From contig NZ_JACMYH010000003.1 of assembly GCF_014235765.1 (NCBI RefSeq), positions 248,001 through 312,000 on the forward strand: a stretch of 64,000 nt of DNA, given 5' to 3'. Made by a program: the position numbers and the translations under genes. The DNA is from Pseudomonas baltica (GTDB lineage: Bacteria > Pseudomonadota > Gammaproteobacteria > Pseudomonadales > Pseudomonadaceae). Below are positions 57,314-64,000 of the stretch, piece after piece. The notes beneath the pieces are model-generated. The model ran no database searches. It was not told the DNA's origin and saw only the letters and a program-made list of their open reading frames with translations. How positions within the stretch are numbered: the first letter of the stretch is position 1; every line of letters starts with the position of its first letter.

Positions 57314-58459
57314 ATGAGCCTCAATATTTTCTGGTTTCTTCCCACCCACGGCGACGGTCATTACCTGGGCACCTCCGAAGGTGCACGGGCGGTCGACCAC
57401 GGTTACCTGCAACAGATCGCGCAGGCGGCCGATCGCCTCGGCTACGGCGGCGTACTGATCCCTACCGGGCGCTCCTGCGAAGACTCCTGGCTGGTGGCGG
57501 CCTCGTTGATTCCGGTCACCCAGCGCCTGAAATTCCTGGTTGCCCTGCGCCCTGGAATCATCTCGCCCACCGTGGCCGCGCGTCAGGCAGCGACCCTGGA
57601 CCGCTTGTCCAACGGCCGCGCGCTGTTCAACCTGGTCACTGGCGGCGACCCTGACGAGCTGTCGGGCGACGGTCTGTTCCTTACTCACGAGGAGCGCTAC
57701 GAGGCGTCGGTGGAATTCACCCGTATCTGGCGCCGCGTGCTGGAAGGCGAAACGGTCGACTACGATGGCAAGCACCTCACCGTCAAAGGCGCCAAGCTGC
57801 TCTATCCGCCGGTGCAGCAGCCGCGTCCGCCGCTGTACTTCGGCGGGTCTTCCGATGCGGCTCAAGACCTTGCCGCCGAACAGGTGGAGATGTACCTGAC
57901 CTGGGGCGAGCCACCGGCAGCGGTGGCCGAGAAGATCGCCCAGGTGCGCGAGAAGGCCGCCAAGCTCGGCCGGACCGTACGCTTCGGAATCCGCCTGCAC
58001 GTGATCGTGCGTGAAACCAATGCAGAAGCCTGGCAGGCCGCCGAGCGGCTGATCGCCCATGTCGACGACGATACCATTGCCCGCGCCCAGGCTTCGCTGG
58101 CGCGCTTCGATTCGGTGGGTCAGCAGCGCATGGCCGCATTGCATGGCGGCAGCAAGGACAAGCTGGAGGTGAGCCCCAACCTGTGGGCCGGCGTCGGCCT
58201 GGTCCGCGGCGGCGCCGGAACCGCGCTGGTCGGTGACGGCCCGACGGTGGCCGAGCGAGTCAAGGAGTACGCCGCACTGGGCATCGACACGTTCATCTTC
58301 TCCGGCTACCCGCACCTGGAAGAGTCGTACCGCGTGGCCGAGCTGTTGTTCCCGCACCTGGACGTACAGCGCCCGGAAGCGCCGACCGGCGCCAACTACG
58401 TCAGCCCGTTCGGTGAGATGGTGGCCAACGACATTTTGCCCAAGGCCGCCCAGCGCTGA
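57314..58459 (+). CDS. ssuD: FMNH2-dependent alkanesulfonate monooxygenase
   Basis: A 381-residue bacterial-luciferase-family enzyme that cleaves alkanesulfonates to aldehyde and sulfite. The N-terminus [20 protein letters not shown] and the segments [36 protein letters not shown] and [20 protein letters not shown] are diagnostic of SsuD. Length equals that of E. coli SsuD. Confidence 0.97.
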   Translation: MSLNIFWFLPTHGDGHYLGTSEGARAVDHGYLQQIAQAADRLGYGGVLIPTGRSCEDSWLVAASLIPVTQRLKFLVALRPGIISPTVAARQAATLDRLSNGRALFNLVTGGDPDELSGDGLFLTHEERYEASVEFTRIWRRVLEGETVDYDGKHLTVKGAKLLYPPVQQPRPPLYFGGSSDAAQDLAAEQVEMYLTWGEPPAAVAEKIAQVREKAAKLGRTVRFGIRLHVIVRETNAEAWQAAERLIAHVDDDTIARAQASLARFDSVGQQRMAALHGGSKDKLEVSPNLWAGVGLVRGGAGTALVGDGPTVAERVKEYAALGIDTFIFSGYPHLEESYRVAELLFPHLDVQRPEAPTGANYVSPFGEMVANDILPKAAQR

Positions 58460-58468
58460 GAAACTGCC

Positions 58469-59257
58469 ATGAGTACAACGAGCAAAATCATCCACCGGCT
58501 GGCGCCCTGGGCGCTGCCGGTGGGCCTGCTGTTGATCTGGCAGCTGGCGGTCAGCGTCGGCTGGCTGTCGACGCGGATCCTGCCAGCGCCCAGCGCGGTG
58601 CTCGCGGCAGGCGTCGCGCTGTTCAAGTCCGGGGAGATCTGGACGCACCTGGCCATCAGCGGCTGGCGCGCGTGCATCGGCTTCGCCATCGGTGGCGGCA
58701 TCGGTCTGCTACTGGGGCTGATCAGCGGCCTGTCGCGCTGGGGCGAGCGCCTGCTCGACACCTCGGTGCAGATGATCCGCAACGTCCCGCACCTGGCGCT
58801 GATTCCGCTGGTGATTCTGTGGTTCGGTATCGATGAGTCGGCGAAGATCTTTCTGGTCGCGCTGGGCACATTGTTCCCGATCTACCTGAACACCTACCAC
58901 GGCATCAAGAACGCCGACCCCGCGTTGGTGGAAATGGCACGCAGCTATGGCCTGTCCGGATTTCGTTTGTTCTGGCAGGTGATTCTGCCCGGGGCGTTGC
59001 CTTCCATTCTGGTCGGCGTACGTTTCGCCCTCGGCCTGATGTGGCTGACGCTGATCGTTGCGGAAACCATTTCCGCCAGCTCCGGCATCGGTTACCTGGC
59101 CATGAACGCGCGCGAATTCCTGCAGACCGACGTGGTGGTGCTGGCCATCGTGCTCTATGCGATTCTCGGCAAGCTGGCCGACTTGGCGGCGCGTGGGCTG
59201 GAGCGAGTGTGGCTGCGCTGGCATCCGGCCTATCAAACCAAGGGAGGTGCAGCATGA
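58469..59257 (+). CDS. ssuC: Alkanesulfonate ABC transporter permease
   Basis: A 262-residue permease with about six helices and the EAA loop in [20 protein letters not shown]. The [20 protein letters not shown] segment is typical of SsuC. It begins 9 bases after ssuD and its stop overlaps the ssuB ATG (ATGA). Confidence 0.95.
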   Translation: MSTTSKIIHRLAPWALPVGLLLIWQLAVSVGWLSTRILPAPSAVLAAGVALFKSGEIWTHLAISGWRACIGFAIGGGIGLLLGLISGLSRWGERLLDTSVQMIRNVPHLALIPLVILWFGIDESAKIFLVALGTLFPIYLNTYHGIKNADPALVEMARSYGLSGFRLFWQVILPGALPSILVGVRFALGLMWLTLIVAETISASSGIGYLAMNAREFLQTDVVVLAIVLYAILGKLADLAARGLERVWLRWHPAYQTKGGAA

Positions 59258-60066
59258 CCGTTTTCAAGGAACAGCCGCAGAACCTGCGGCGCGGGATTCC
59301 ACTGGCGGTTCGCCAGCTACGCAAGACCTTTGGCGAGCGCGAGGTTCTGCGCGAGATCGACCTGAACATTCCGGCCGGGCAGTTCGTGGCCATCGTCGGC
59401 CGCAGCGGGTGCGGCAAGAGCACCTTGCTGCGGCTGCTGGCAGCACTCGACCAACCCACCAGCGGACAACTGCTGGCAGGTTCCGGTCCGCTCAGCGATG
59501 CGCGCAACGACACCCGGCTGATGTTCCAGGAAGCCCGTCTGCTGCCATGGAAACGAGTGATCGACAACGTGGGCCTGGGGCTGTCCGGCAATTGGCGCGA
59601 GCAGGCCTTGCAGGCGCTCGAAGCGGTGGGCCTGGCCGAGCGCGCCGATGAGTGGCCGGCGGGGTTGTCCGGGGGGCAGAAGCAGCGCGTGGCGCTGGCG
59701 CGGGCCCTGATTCACAAGCCGCGGCTGTTGCTGCTGGACGAGCCCTTGGGGGCGCTGGATGCGCTCACGCGCATCGAGATGCAGCAGTTGATCGAGAGCC
59801 TGTGGCGCAAGCACGGTTTTACCGTGTTGCTGGTAACCCACGATGTGGCCGAGGCGGTGGCGATTGCCGACCGGGTGATTCTGATCGAGGAGGGGCGCAT
59901 TGGTCTGGACCTGGCCGTCGAGTTGCCACGTCCGCGCGCTCGCGGTTCCCATCGCCTGGCGGCGCTGGAAAGCGAAGTGCTCAATCGAGTATTGGCGCTG
60001 CCGGGCAATCCACCGGAGCCCGAGCCGCCGTCGCCATTGCCGACCCAGTTGCGCTGGGCACGCTGA
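59254..60066 (+). CDS. ssuB: Alkanesulfonate ABC transporter ATP-binding protein
   Basis: A 270-residue ABC ATPase with Walker [11 protein letters not shown]-loop [12 protein letters not shown], signature [17 protein letters not shown] and Walker [15 protein letters not shown]. The C-terminal [18 protein letters not shown] tail is an unremarkable linker. It is the last gene of the operon here. ssuF, which I recall following ssuB in P. putida S-313 and KT2440, is absent from the next 315 bases. Confidence 0.95.
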   Translation: MTVFKEQPQNLRRGIPLAVRQLRKTFGEREVLREIDLNIPAGQFVAIVGRSGCGKSTLLRLLAALDQPTSGQLLAGSGPLSDARNDTRLMFQEARLLPWKRVIDNVGLGLSGNWREQALQALEAVGLAERADEWPAGLSGGQKQRVALARALIHKPRLLLLDEPLGALDALTRIEMQQLIESLWRKHGFTVLLVTHDVAEAVAIADRVILIEEGRIGLDLAVELPRPRARGSHRLAALESEVLNRVLALPGNPPEPEPPSPLPTQLRWAR

Positions 60067-60104
60067 TCCGGACGCGGTACGTCAGGTAATCCGCACGTAC
60101 CGCC

Positions 60105-60290
60105 GACGCGGCTCGCGCCGCTGCTACAGGGATTGTGCCAGCCGCGCCATGTCGTTCGCACCGCAGGCCAGATGCGACACATCCCCCCGTAGCAGCGGCG
60201 CAAGCCGCGTCCAGGCGCGATACGGTGCACCTGCCGCACCGCAGCCCAGAAGACACGTGGAACCCCTGTAGCAGCGGCGCGAGCCGCGTC
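60105..60290. repeat. Three REP family B copies after ssuB
   Basis: One copy in inverse orientation (60105-60129, GACGCGGCTCGCGCCGCTGC...) and two in direct orientation (60188-60211 and 60266-60290, GTAGCAGCGGCGCRAGCCGC...). Together they form potential hairpins in the 315-base gap 60067-60381 between the convergent ssuB and spuI-like genes. The rest of the gap is short, non-coding GC-rich sequence. Confidence 0.85.
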
Positions 60291-60381
60291 CGGGGACGAC
60301 GCGGTATACCTGCTGCACCGCCGCCCAGCAAATGCGTTCGTGAACATCGCGGCATGGCAGGCATACCGCGGCACCCGGCCG

Positions 60382-61758
60382 TTACACCGTGTGCAGGTAC
60401 CAGTTGTATTCCAGGTCCGAGATGGAGTGTTCGAACTCTTCCAGCTCGCTTTCCTTGCAGGCCACGAAGATATCGATGTATTTCGGATCGATGTACTTGG
60501 CCAACACCTCGCTGTCGTCCAGCAGGCGCAGGGCATCGCGCAGGTTGGTCGGCAGGCTCTGCTCGTTCTGCTCGTAGGAGTTGCCCGTCACCGGCTCGTT
60601 GGGCTCGACCTGATTGGTCAGGCCGTGGTGCACGCCGGCCAATACTGCGGCCATCAACAGGTAAGGGTTGGCATCGGCGCCGGCAACGCGGTGTTCCAGG
60701 CGCACGGCATCCGGGGTTCCGGTAGGCACGCGCAAGGCAACGGTACGGTTGTCCAGGCCCCAGCAGGGCGAGTTGGGCACATAGAACTGAGCACCGAAGC
60801 GGCGGTACGAATTGACGTTCGGGCACAGGAACGCCATCGACGCGGGCAGGGTCTCGAGCACACCGCCGATCGCGTGACGCAATGCGGCGTTCTGCTCGGG
60901 ATCCTCACTGGTGAAGATGTTCTTGCCGTCCTTGTCCAGGATCGAGATGTGCACGTGCAGCCCGTTGCCCGCCTGGCCCGGATAGGGCTTGGCCATGAAC
61001 GTGGTGTCCATCTCGTGGTCGTAGGCGATGTTCTTGATCAGGCGCTTGAGCAGCACTGCATAGTCGCAGGCCTTCATGGCATCCGGAACGTGGTGCAGAT
61101 TGACCTCGAACTGCGCCGGCGCACTTTCCTTGACGATGGCGTCGGCCGGGATGCCCTGTTCCTTCGCCCCTTCGAGGATGTCCTGCAGGCAGTCCACGTA
61201 CTCGTCCAGGTCGTCGATCAGATACACCTGGGTCGAATGCGGACGCTTGCCGGAGATCGGCGAGCGCGGCGGCTGCGGTCGACCGTTCACGTTTTCCTGG
61301 TCGATCAGGTAGAACTCCAGCTCGAAGGCGGCGCAGATGGTCAGGCCCATGGCGTCGAACTTCTCGACGACCTGGCGCAGCACTTCACGCGGGTCGGCGA
61401 AGAACGGCTCGCCTTCGAGTTCGTGCATGGTCATCAGCAATTGCGCGGTAGGGCGCTTCTGCCAAGGCTCGTTGCACAGGGTGTCGGGAATGGGGTAGCA
61501 GATACGATCGGCATCGCCGATGTCCAGGCCAAGACCGGTGCTTTCCACGGTAGAGCCGTTGATGTCCAGGGCAAACAGCGAGGCGGGCAGGTTGATGCCT
61601 TTCTCGTAAACCTTGTGGAGGCTGGTGCGCTCGATGCGCTTGCCACGCACCACACCATTCATATCTGCAATCAGAAGGTCGACGTACAGAACCTCAGGAT
61701 GTTCCTTAAGGAATGCGTTCGCTTCGTTAAGCTGAACGGCACGCGGGGGTACCGACAT
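60382..61758 (-). CDS. spuI: Gamma-glutamylpolyamine synthetase, SpuI-like
   Basis: A 458-residue member of the glutamine synthetase superfamily (PuuA type), which ligates glutamate to a polyamine with ATP to start its catabolism. ATP/metal motifs are GNGLHVHISILDKDGKN and VPTGTPDAVRLEHRVAGADA, with CAAFELEFYLIDQ (Glu ligands) earlier. It is divergent from a second paralogue, as I recall for spuI and the spu operon in P. aeruginosa, so SpuI is the better fit. The exact polyamine is not readable. Confidence 0.88.
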   Translation of the reverse strand: MSVPPRAVQLNEANAFLKEHPEVLYVDLLIADMNGVVRGKRIERTSLHKVYEKGINLPASLFALDINGSTVESTGLGLDIGDADRICYPIPDTLCNEPWQKRPTAQLLMTMHELEGEPFFADPREVLRQVVEKFDAMGLTICAAFELEFYLIDQENVNGRPQPPRSPISGKRPHSTQVYLIDDLDEYVDCLQDILEGAKEQGIPADAIVKESAPAQFEVNLHHVPDAMKACDYAVLLKRLIKNIAYDHEMDTTFMAKPYPGQAGNGLHVHISILDKDGKNIFTSEDPEQNAALRHAIGGVLETLPASMAFLCPNVNSYRRFGAQFYVPNSPCWGLDNRTVALRVPTGTPDAVRLEHRVAGADANPYLLMAAVLAGVHHGLTNQVEPNEPVTGNSYEQNEQSLPTNLRDALRLLDDSEVLAKYIDPKYIDIFVACKESELEEFEHSISDLEYNWYLHTV

Positions 61759-62313
61759 GATGCAACACCTTTGTTGTTAAAAATATCAATCATTGGGTCG
61801 AACAGGTTTCAGTCAATCCGAAAGCCAACACTAAGTCAAGCGAGCCGGGTTTTGCCCTGAAAGAGCGCTGTTGAGCCTCTTTTGCTGCATATCGGGGCGC
61901 ATGCGCCTGGCAATTACGGTGCCTTGCAACTGGCTGAAAAGTGTCTGCGGAAGTTTGCCGCCTGATAGTTGTGGAAAAAAATGAACAAGGCTAAGCTCGT
62001 TTTCAACCCGCCATTTCAATAATACCGAGGGTGAGTCATGGCACGCCTGCCATTATCTGATGGAGCTCGCTGCAGCCACCGGTTGCCGGCGACCAGAATA
62101 ATTGACAGCCCACGGCGTTGCGTCTCTGTTTTTTTGTCCCTCCTGTACTGCCTGAGCCCCGAAACCGCTACCCTGAGCTTCACGTTCCGGCCGGGTATCG
62201 AGAGGCCGGGTGGGCAGTGTGCAGCCCTCGCTTGACCGCTTTCCCAACGACGCCCACGCGTCAACTCGTGCCCGGCTCGCCGCGAGCCAGGTCAATGGCC
62301 TCCTGAGGTATTT
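61759..62313. other. 555-base divergent intergenic region, spuI / spuB
   Basis: No gene is supported; the open frames here are short and GC-skewed. It must carry promoters for both synthetase genes. On the minus side AAAGGTG precedes the spuI ATG; on the plus side TGAGG precedes the spuB ATG at 62314. I could not find a convincing sigma-54 element or operator by eye. Confidence 0.5.
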
Positions 62314-63672
62314 ATGAGTCCCAACCTCGACCAGCTCACCGATTGGTTGAAAGATCACAAGATCACCGAAGTCGAATGCCTTATCGCCGACCTCACCGGG
62401 ATCACCCGCGGCAAGATTTCCCCGACCAACAAGTTCATCGCCGAAAAAGGCATGCGCTTGCCGGAAAGTGTTCTATTGCAAACCGTGACTGGCGACTATG
62501 TAGAAGACGACATCTACTACGAGTTGCTCGACCCTGCCGACATCGACATGATCTGCCGCCCCGATGAGAACGCGGTGTTTCTCGTTCCCTGGGCCATAGA
62601 GCCCACGGCGCAGGTCATCCACGACACGTACGACAAGCAGGGCAACCCTATCGAGCTGTCGCCGCGCAACGTGCTCAAGAAGGTCTTGAAGCTGTATGCG
62701 GACCGAGGCTGGCAGCCGATCGTGGCGCCGGAGATGGAGTTCTACCTGACCAAGCGCTGCGAAGACCCGGACTTCCCGCTGCAGCCGCCGATCGGCCGCT
62801 CGGGACGCCCGGAAACCGGTCGGCAATCGTTTTCCATCGAAGCGGCGAACGAGTTCGATCCGTTGTTCGAAGACGTCTACGACTGGTGCGAGGCGCAGAA
62901 CCTGGACCTCGACACCCTGATCCACGAAGACGGCACGGCGCAGATGGAAATCAACTTCCGGCACGGCAATGCCCTGCACCTGGCCGACCAGATCCTGGTG
63001 TTCAAACGCACCATGCGCGAGGCCGCGCTCAAGCACAACGTCGCCGCCACCTTCATGGCCAAGCCGATGACGGGCGAGCCGGGCAGTGCCATGCACCTGC
63101 ACCAGAGCATCGTCGATTCGGCCACCGGCAAGAACATCTTCGCCAACGAAGACGGCTCGATGAGCCAGCTGTTCCTGCACCACGTCGGCGGCCTGCAGAA
63201 ATTCATTCCCGAACTGCTGCCGCTGTTCGCGCCCAACGTCAATTCGTTCCGTCGTTTCCTGCCCGACACTTCGGCGCCGGTCAACGTCGAGTGGGGCGAG
63301 GAAAACCGCACCGTTGGCCTGCGCGTGCCCGACGCCACGCCGCAGAACCGGCGGGTCGAGAACCGCTTGCCGGGCGCCGATGCCAACCCGTACCTGGCCA
63401 TCGCCGCCAGCCTGTTGTGCGGCTATATCGGCATGGTCGAGGGCCTGAACCCGAGTGCGCCGGTGCAGGGACGCGGCTACGAGCGGCGCAACCTGCGGCT
63501 GCCGTTGACCATCGAGGATGCGCTGGAGCGCATGGAAAACTGCAAGACGGTGGAGAAGTACCTGGGCAAGAAATTCGTCGTTGGCTATGTTGCGGTCAAG
63601 CGCGCCGAACACGAAAACTTCAAACGCGTGATCAGCTCGTGGGAACGTGAGTTCCTGCTGTTCGCGGTGTGA
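62314..63672 (+). CDS. spuB: Gamma-glutamylpolyamine synthetase, SpuB-like
   Basis: A 452-residue glutamine synthetase superfamily member, PuuA type. N-terminal ITEVECLIADLTGITRGKIS, the catalytic FMAKPMTGEPGSAMHLHQSI and NRTVGLRVPDATPQNRRVEN are present. It is followed 16 bases later by an aminotransferase, matching spuB-spuC. The gamma-glutamyl-polyamine pathway would then proceed by transamination or oxidation, aldehyde dehydrogenase and hydrolysis. Confidence 0.9.
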   Translation: MSPNLDQLTDWLKDHKITEVECLIADLTGITRGKISPTNKFIAEKGMRLPESVLLQTVTGDYVEDDIYYELLDPADIDMICRPDENAVFLVPWAIEPTAQVIHDTYDKQGNPIELSPRNVLKKVLKLYADRGWQPIVAPEMEFYLTKRCEDPDFPLQPPIGRSGRPETGRQSFSIEAANEFDPLFEDVYDWCEAQNLDLDTLIHEDGTAQMEINFRHGNALHLADQILVFKRTMREAALKHNVAATFMAKPMTGEPGSAMHLHQSIVDSATGKNIFANEDGSMSQLFLHHVGGLQKFIPELLPLFAPNVNSFRRFLPDTSAPVNVEWGEENRTVGLRVPDATPQNRRVENRLPGADANPYLAIAASLLCGYIGMVEGLNPSAPVQGRGYERRNLRLPLTIEDALERMENCKTVEKYLGKKFVVGYVAVKRAEHENFKRVISSWEREFLLFAV

Positions 63673-63688
63673 GAAAAAGGAGCGACAG

Positions 63689-64000
63689 ATGAGCAACAAC
63701 AACCCCCAGACCCAGCATTGGCAAGACTTGAGCAGCGCCCACCACCTGGCGCCGTTCAGCGACTACACGCAGCTGGCGCAGAAGGGTCCGCGGATCATCA
63801 CCAAGGCCGACGGCGTGTACCTGTGGGACAGCGAAGGGCACAAGATCCTCGACGGCATGGCCGGCCTGTGGTGCGTGGCGATCGGCTACGGTCGCGAGGA
63901 GCTGGTGCAGGCAGCCAGCAAGCAGATGCGCGAACTGCCGTACTACAACCTGTTCTTCCAGACCGCCCACCCGCCCGCTCTCGAGCTGGCCAAGGCCATC
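63689..64000 (+). CDS. spuC: Polyamine:pyruvate aminotransferase SpuC, N-terminal part
   Basis: The first 104 residues of a class III PLP aminotransferase (MSNNNPQTQHWQDLSSAHHL, then ITKADGVYLWDSEGHKILDG and MAGLWCVAIGYGREELVQAA). SpuC deaminates putrescine and related polyamines with pyruvate. The PLP lysine is beyond the window. An SD AAAGGAG precedes the ATG, and the spacing to spuB suggests one operon. Confidence 0.88.
   Translation, partial: MSNNNPQTQHWQDLSSAHHLAPFSDYTQLAQKGPRIITKADGVYLWDSEGHKILDGMAGLWCVAIGYGREELVQAASKQMRELPYYNLFFQTAHPPALELAKAI

Noticed and set aside
60105..60290. Possible CRISPR-like array
   Set aside because: Only three copies, in mixed orientation, with palindromic REP sequence and irregular spacing, and no cas genes.
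61831..62235. Short open frames in the spuI/spuB intergenic region
   Set aside because: No family resemblance, poor initiation contexts, Arg/Pro-rich composition.

Overview
This window is a chromosomal segment of a high-GC gammaproteobacterium, almost certainly a fluorescent Pseudomonas, most likely of the P. putida group. Three things support this: the Pseudomonas-type order xerC-DUF484-dapF-lysA-lptM / cyaY ... argH / algZ-algR-hemC-hemD-hemX-hemY-rsd-algP ... ppk / ppx ... trxA-rho-ubiD ... glpT ... 6S RNA-zapA ... pepP-ubiH-ubiI ... gcvT-gcvH, the dispersed REP-type palindromes, and the sulfonate genes. The species assignment is from memory of gene order, not from a search. No rRNA, tRNA, CRISPR array, prophage or insertion sequence was seen.

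Layout. Positions 1-6.2 kb hold cell-division/recombination and lysine/DAP genes (xerC partial, dapF, lysA, lptM), frataxin cyaY, small proteins of unknown function and argH. Positions 6.4-17.2 kb hold the alginate/virulence regulators algZ-algR, the heme genes hemCDXY, the sigma-70 antagonist rsd (algQ), an FKBP isomerase, the histone-like algP and an ABC-F ATPase. Positions 17.3-23.6 kb hold a LysE exporter, elbB, DedA and the divergently read polyphosphate pair ppk/ppx, with a clear Pho box before ppk. Positions 23.7-26.5 kb are a polar amino acid ABC transporter. Positions 26.8-35.5 kb are trxA, rho, a membrane acyltransferase, ubiD, a flavin/2Fe-2S reductase, chaC and glpT. Positions 35.8-38.5 kb are a small accessory-looking stretch: a FliL-like protein, a Fic AMP-transferase with an unusual palindrome touching its start codon, an EVE protein and a 55-residue membrane peptide. 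Positions 38.6-44.6 kb are ygfA, 6S RNA, zapA, a ZapB-like coiled coil and the ygfB-like/pepP/ubiH/ubiI operon. Positions 44.7-47.5 kb are an iron(III)-type transporter without its ATPase, followed by gcvT-gcvH.

From 49.2 to 60.1 kb the window becomes a sulfur-starvation block: tauABCD (taurine uptake and dioxygenase), an OprD-type porin, the 1-Cys peroxiredoxin lsfA and ssuEADCB (alkanesulfonate uptake and FMNH2 monooxygenase). Together these would import organosulfonates across both membranes, release sulfite and handle the associated oxidative stress. A cluster of REP palindromes then separates this block from polyamine catabolism genes: two gamma-glutamylpolyamine synthetases, divergently transcribed, and the start of a polyamine:pyruvate aminotransferase.

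The most interesting signals not explained by ordinary genes are the perfect 11-bp inverted repeat abutting the fic start codon, the three tandem 29-bp copies with a palindromic core ahead of gcvT, the coexistence of three different REP-like families, and operons that appear to lack an expected member (gcvP after gcvH, ssuF after ssuB, an ATPase for the iron transporter). I did not find a clearly novel multi-gene system. The fic/palindrome unit is the best candidate for something undescribed.
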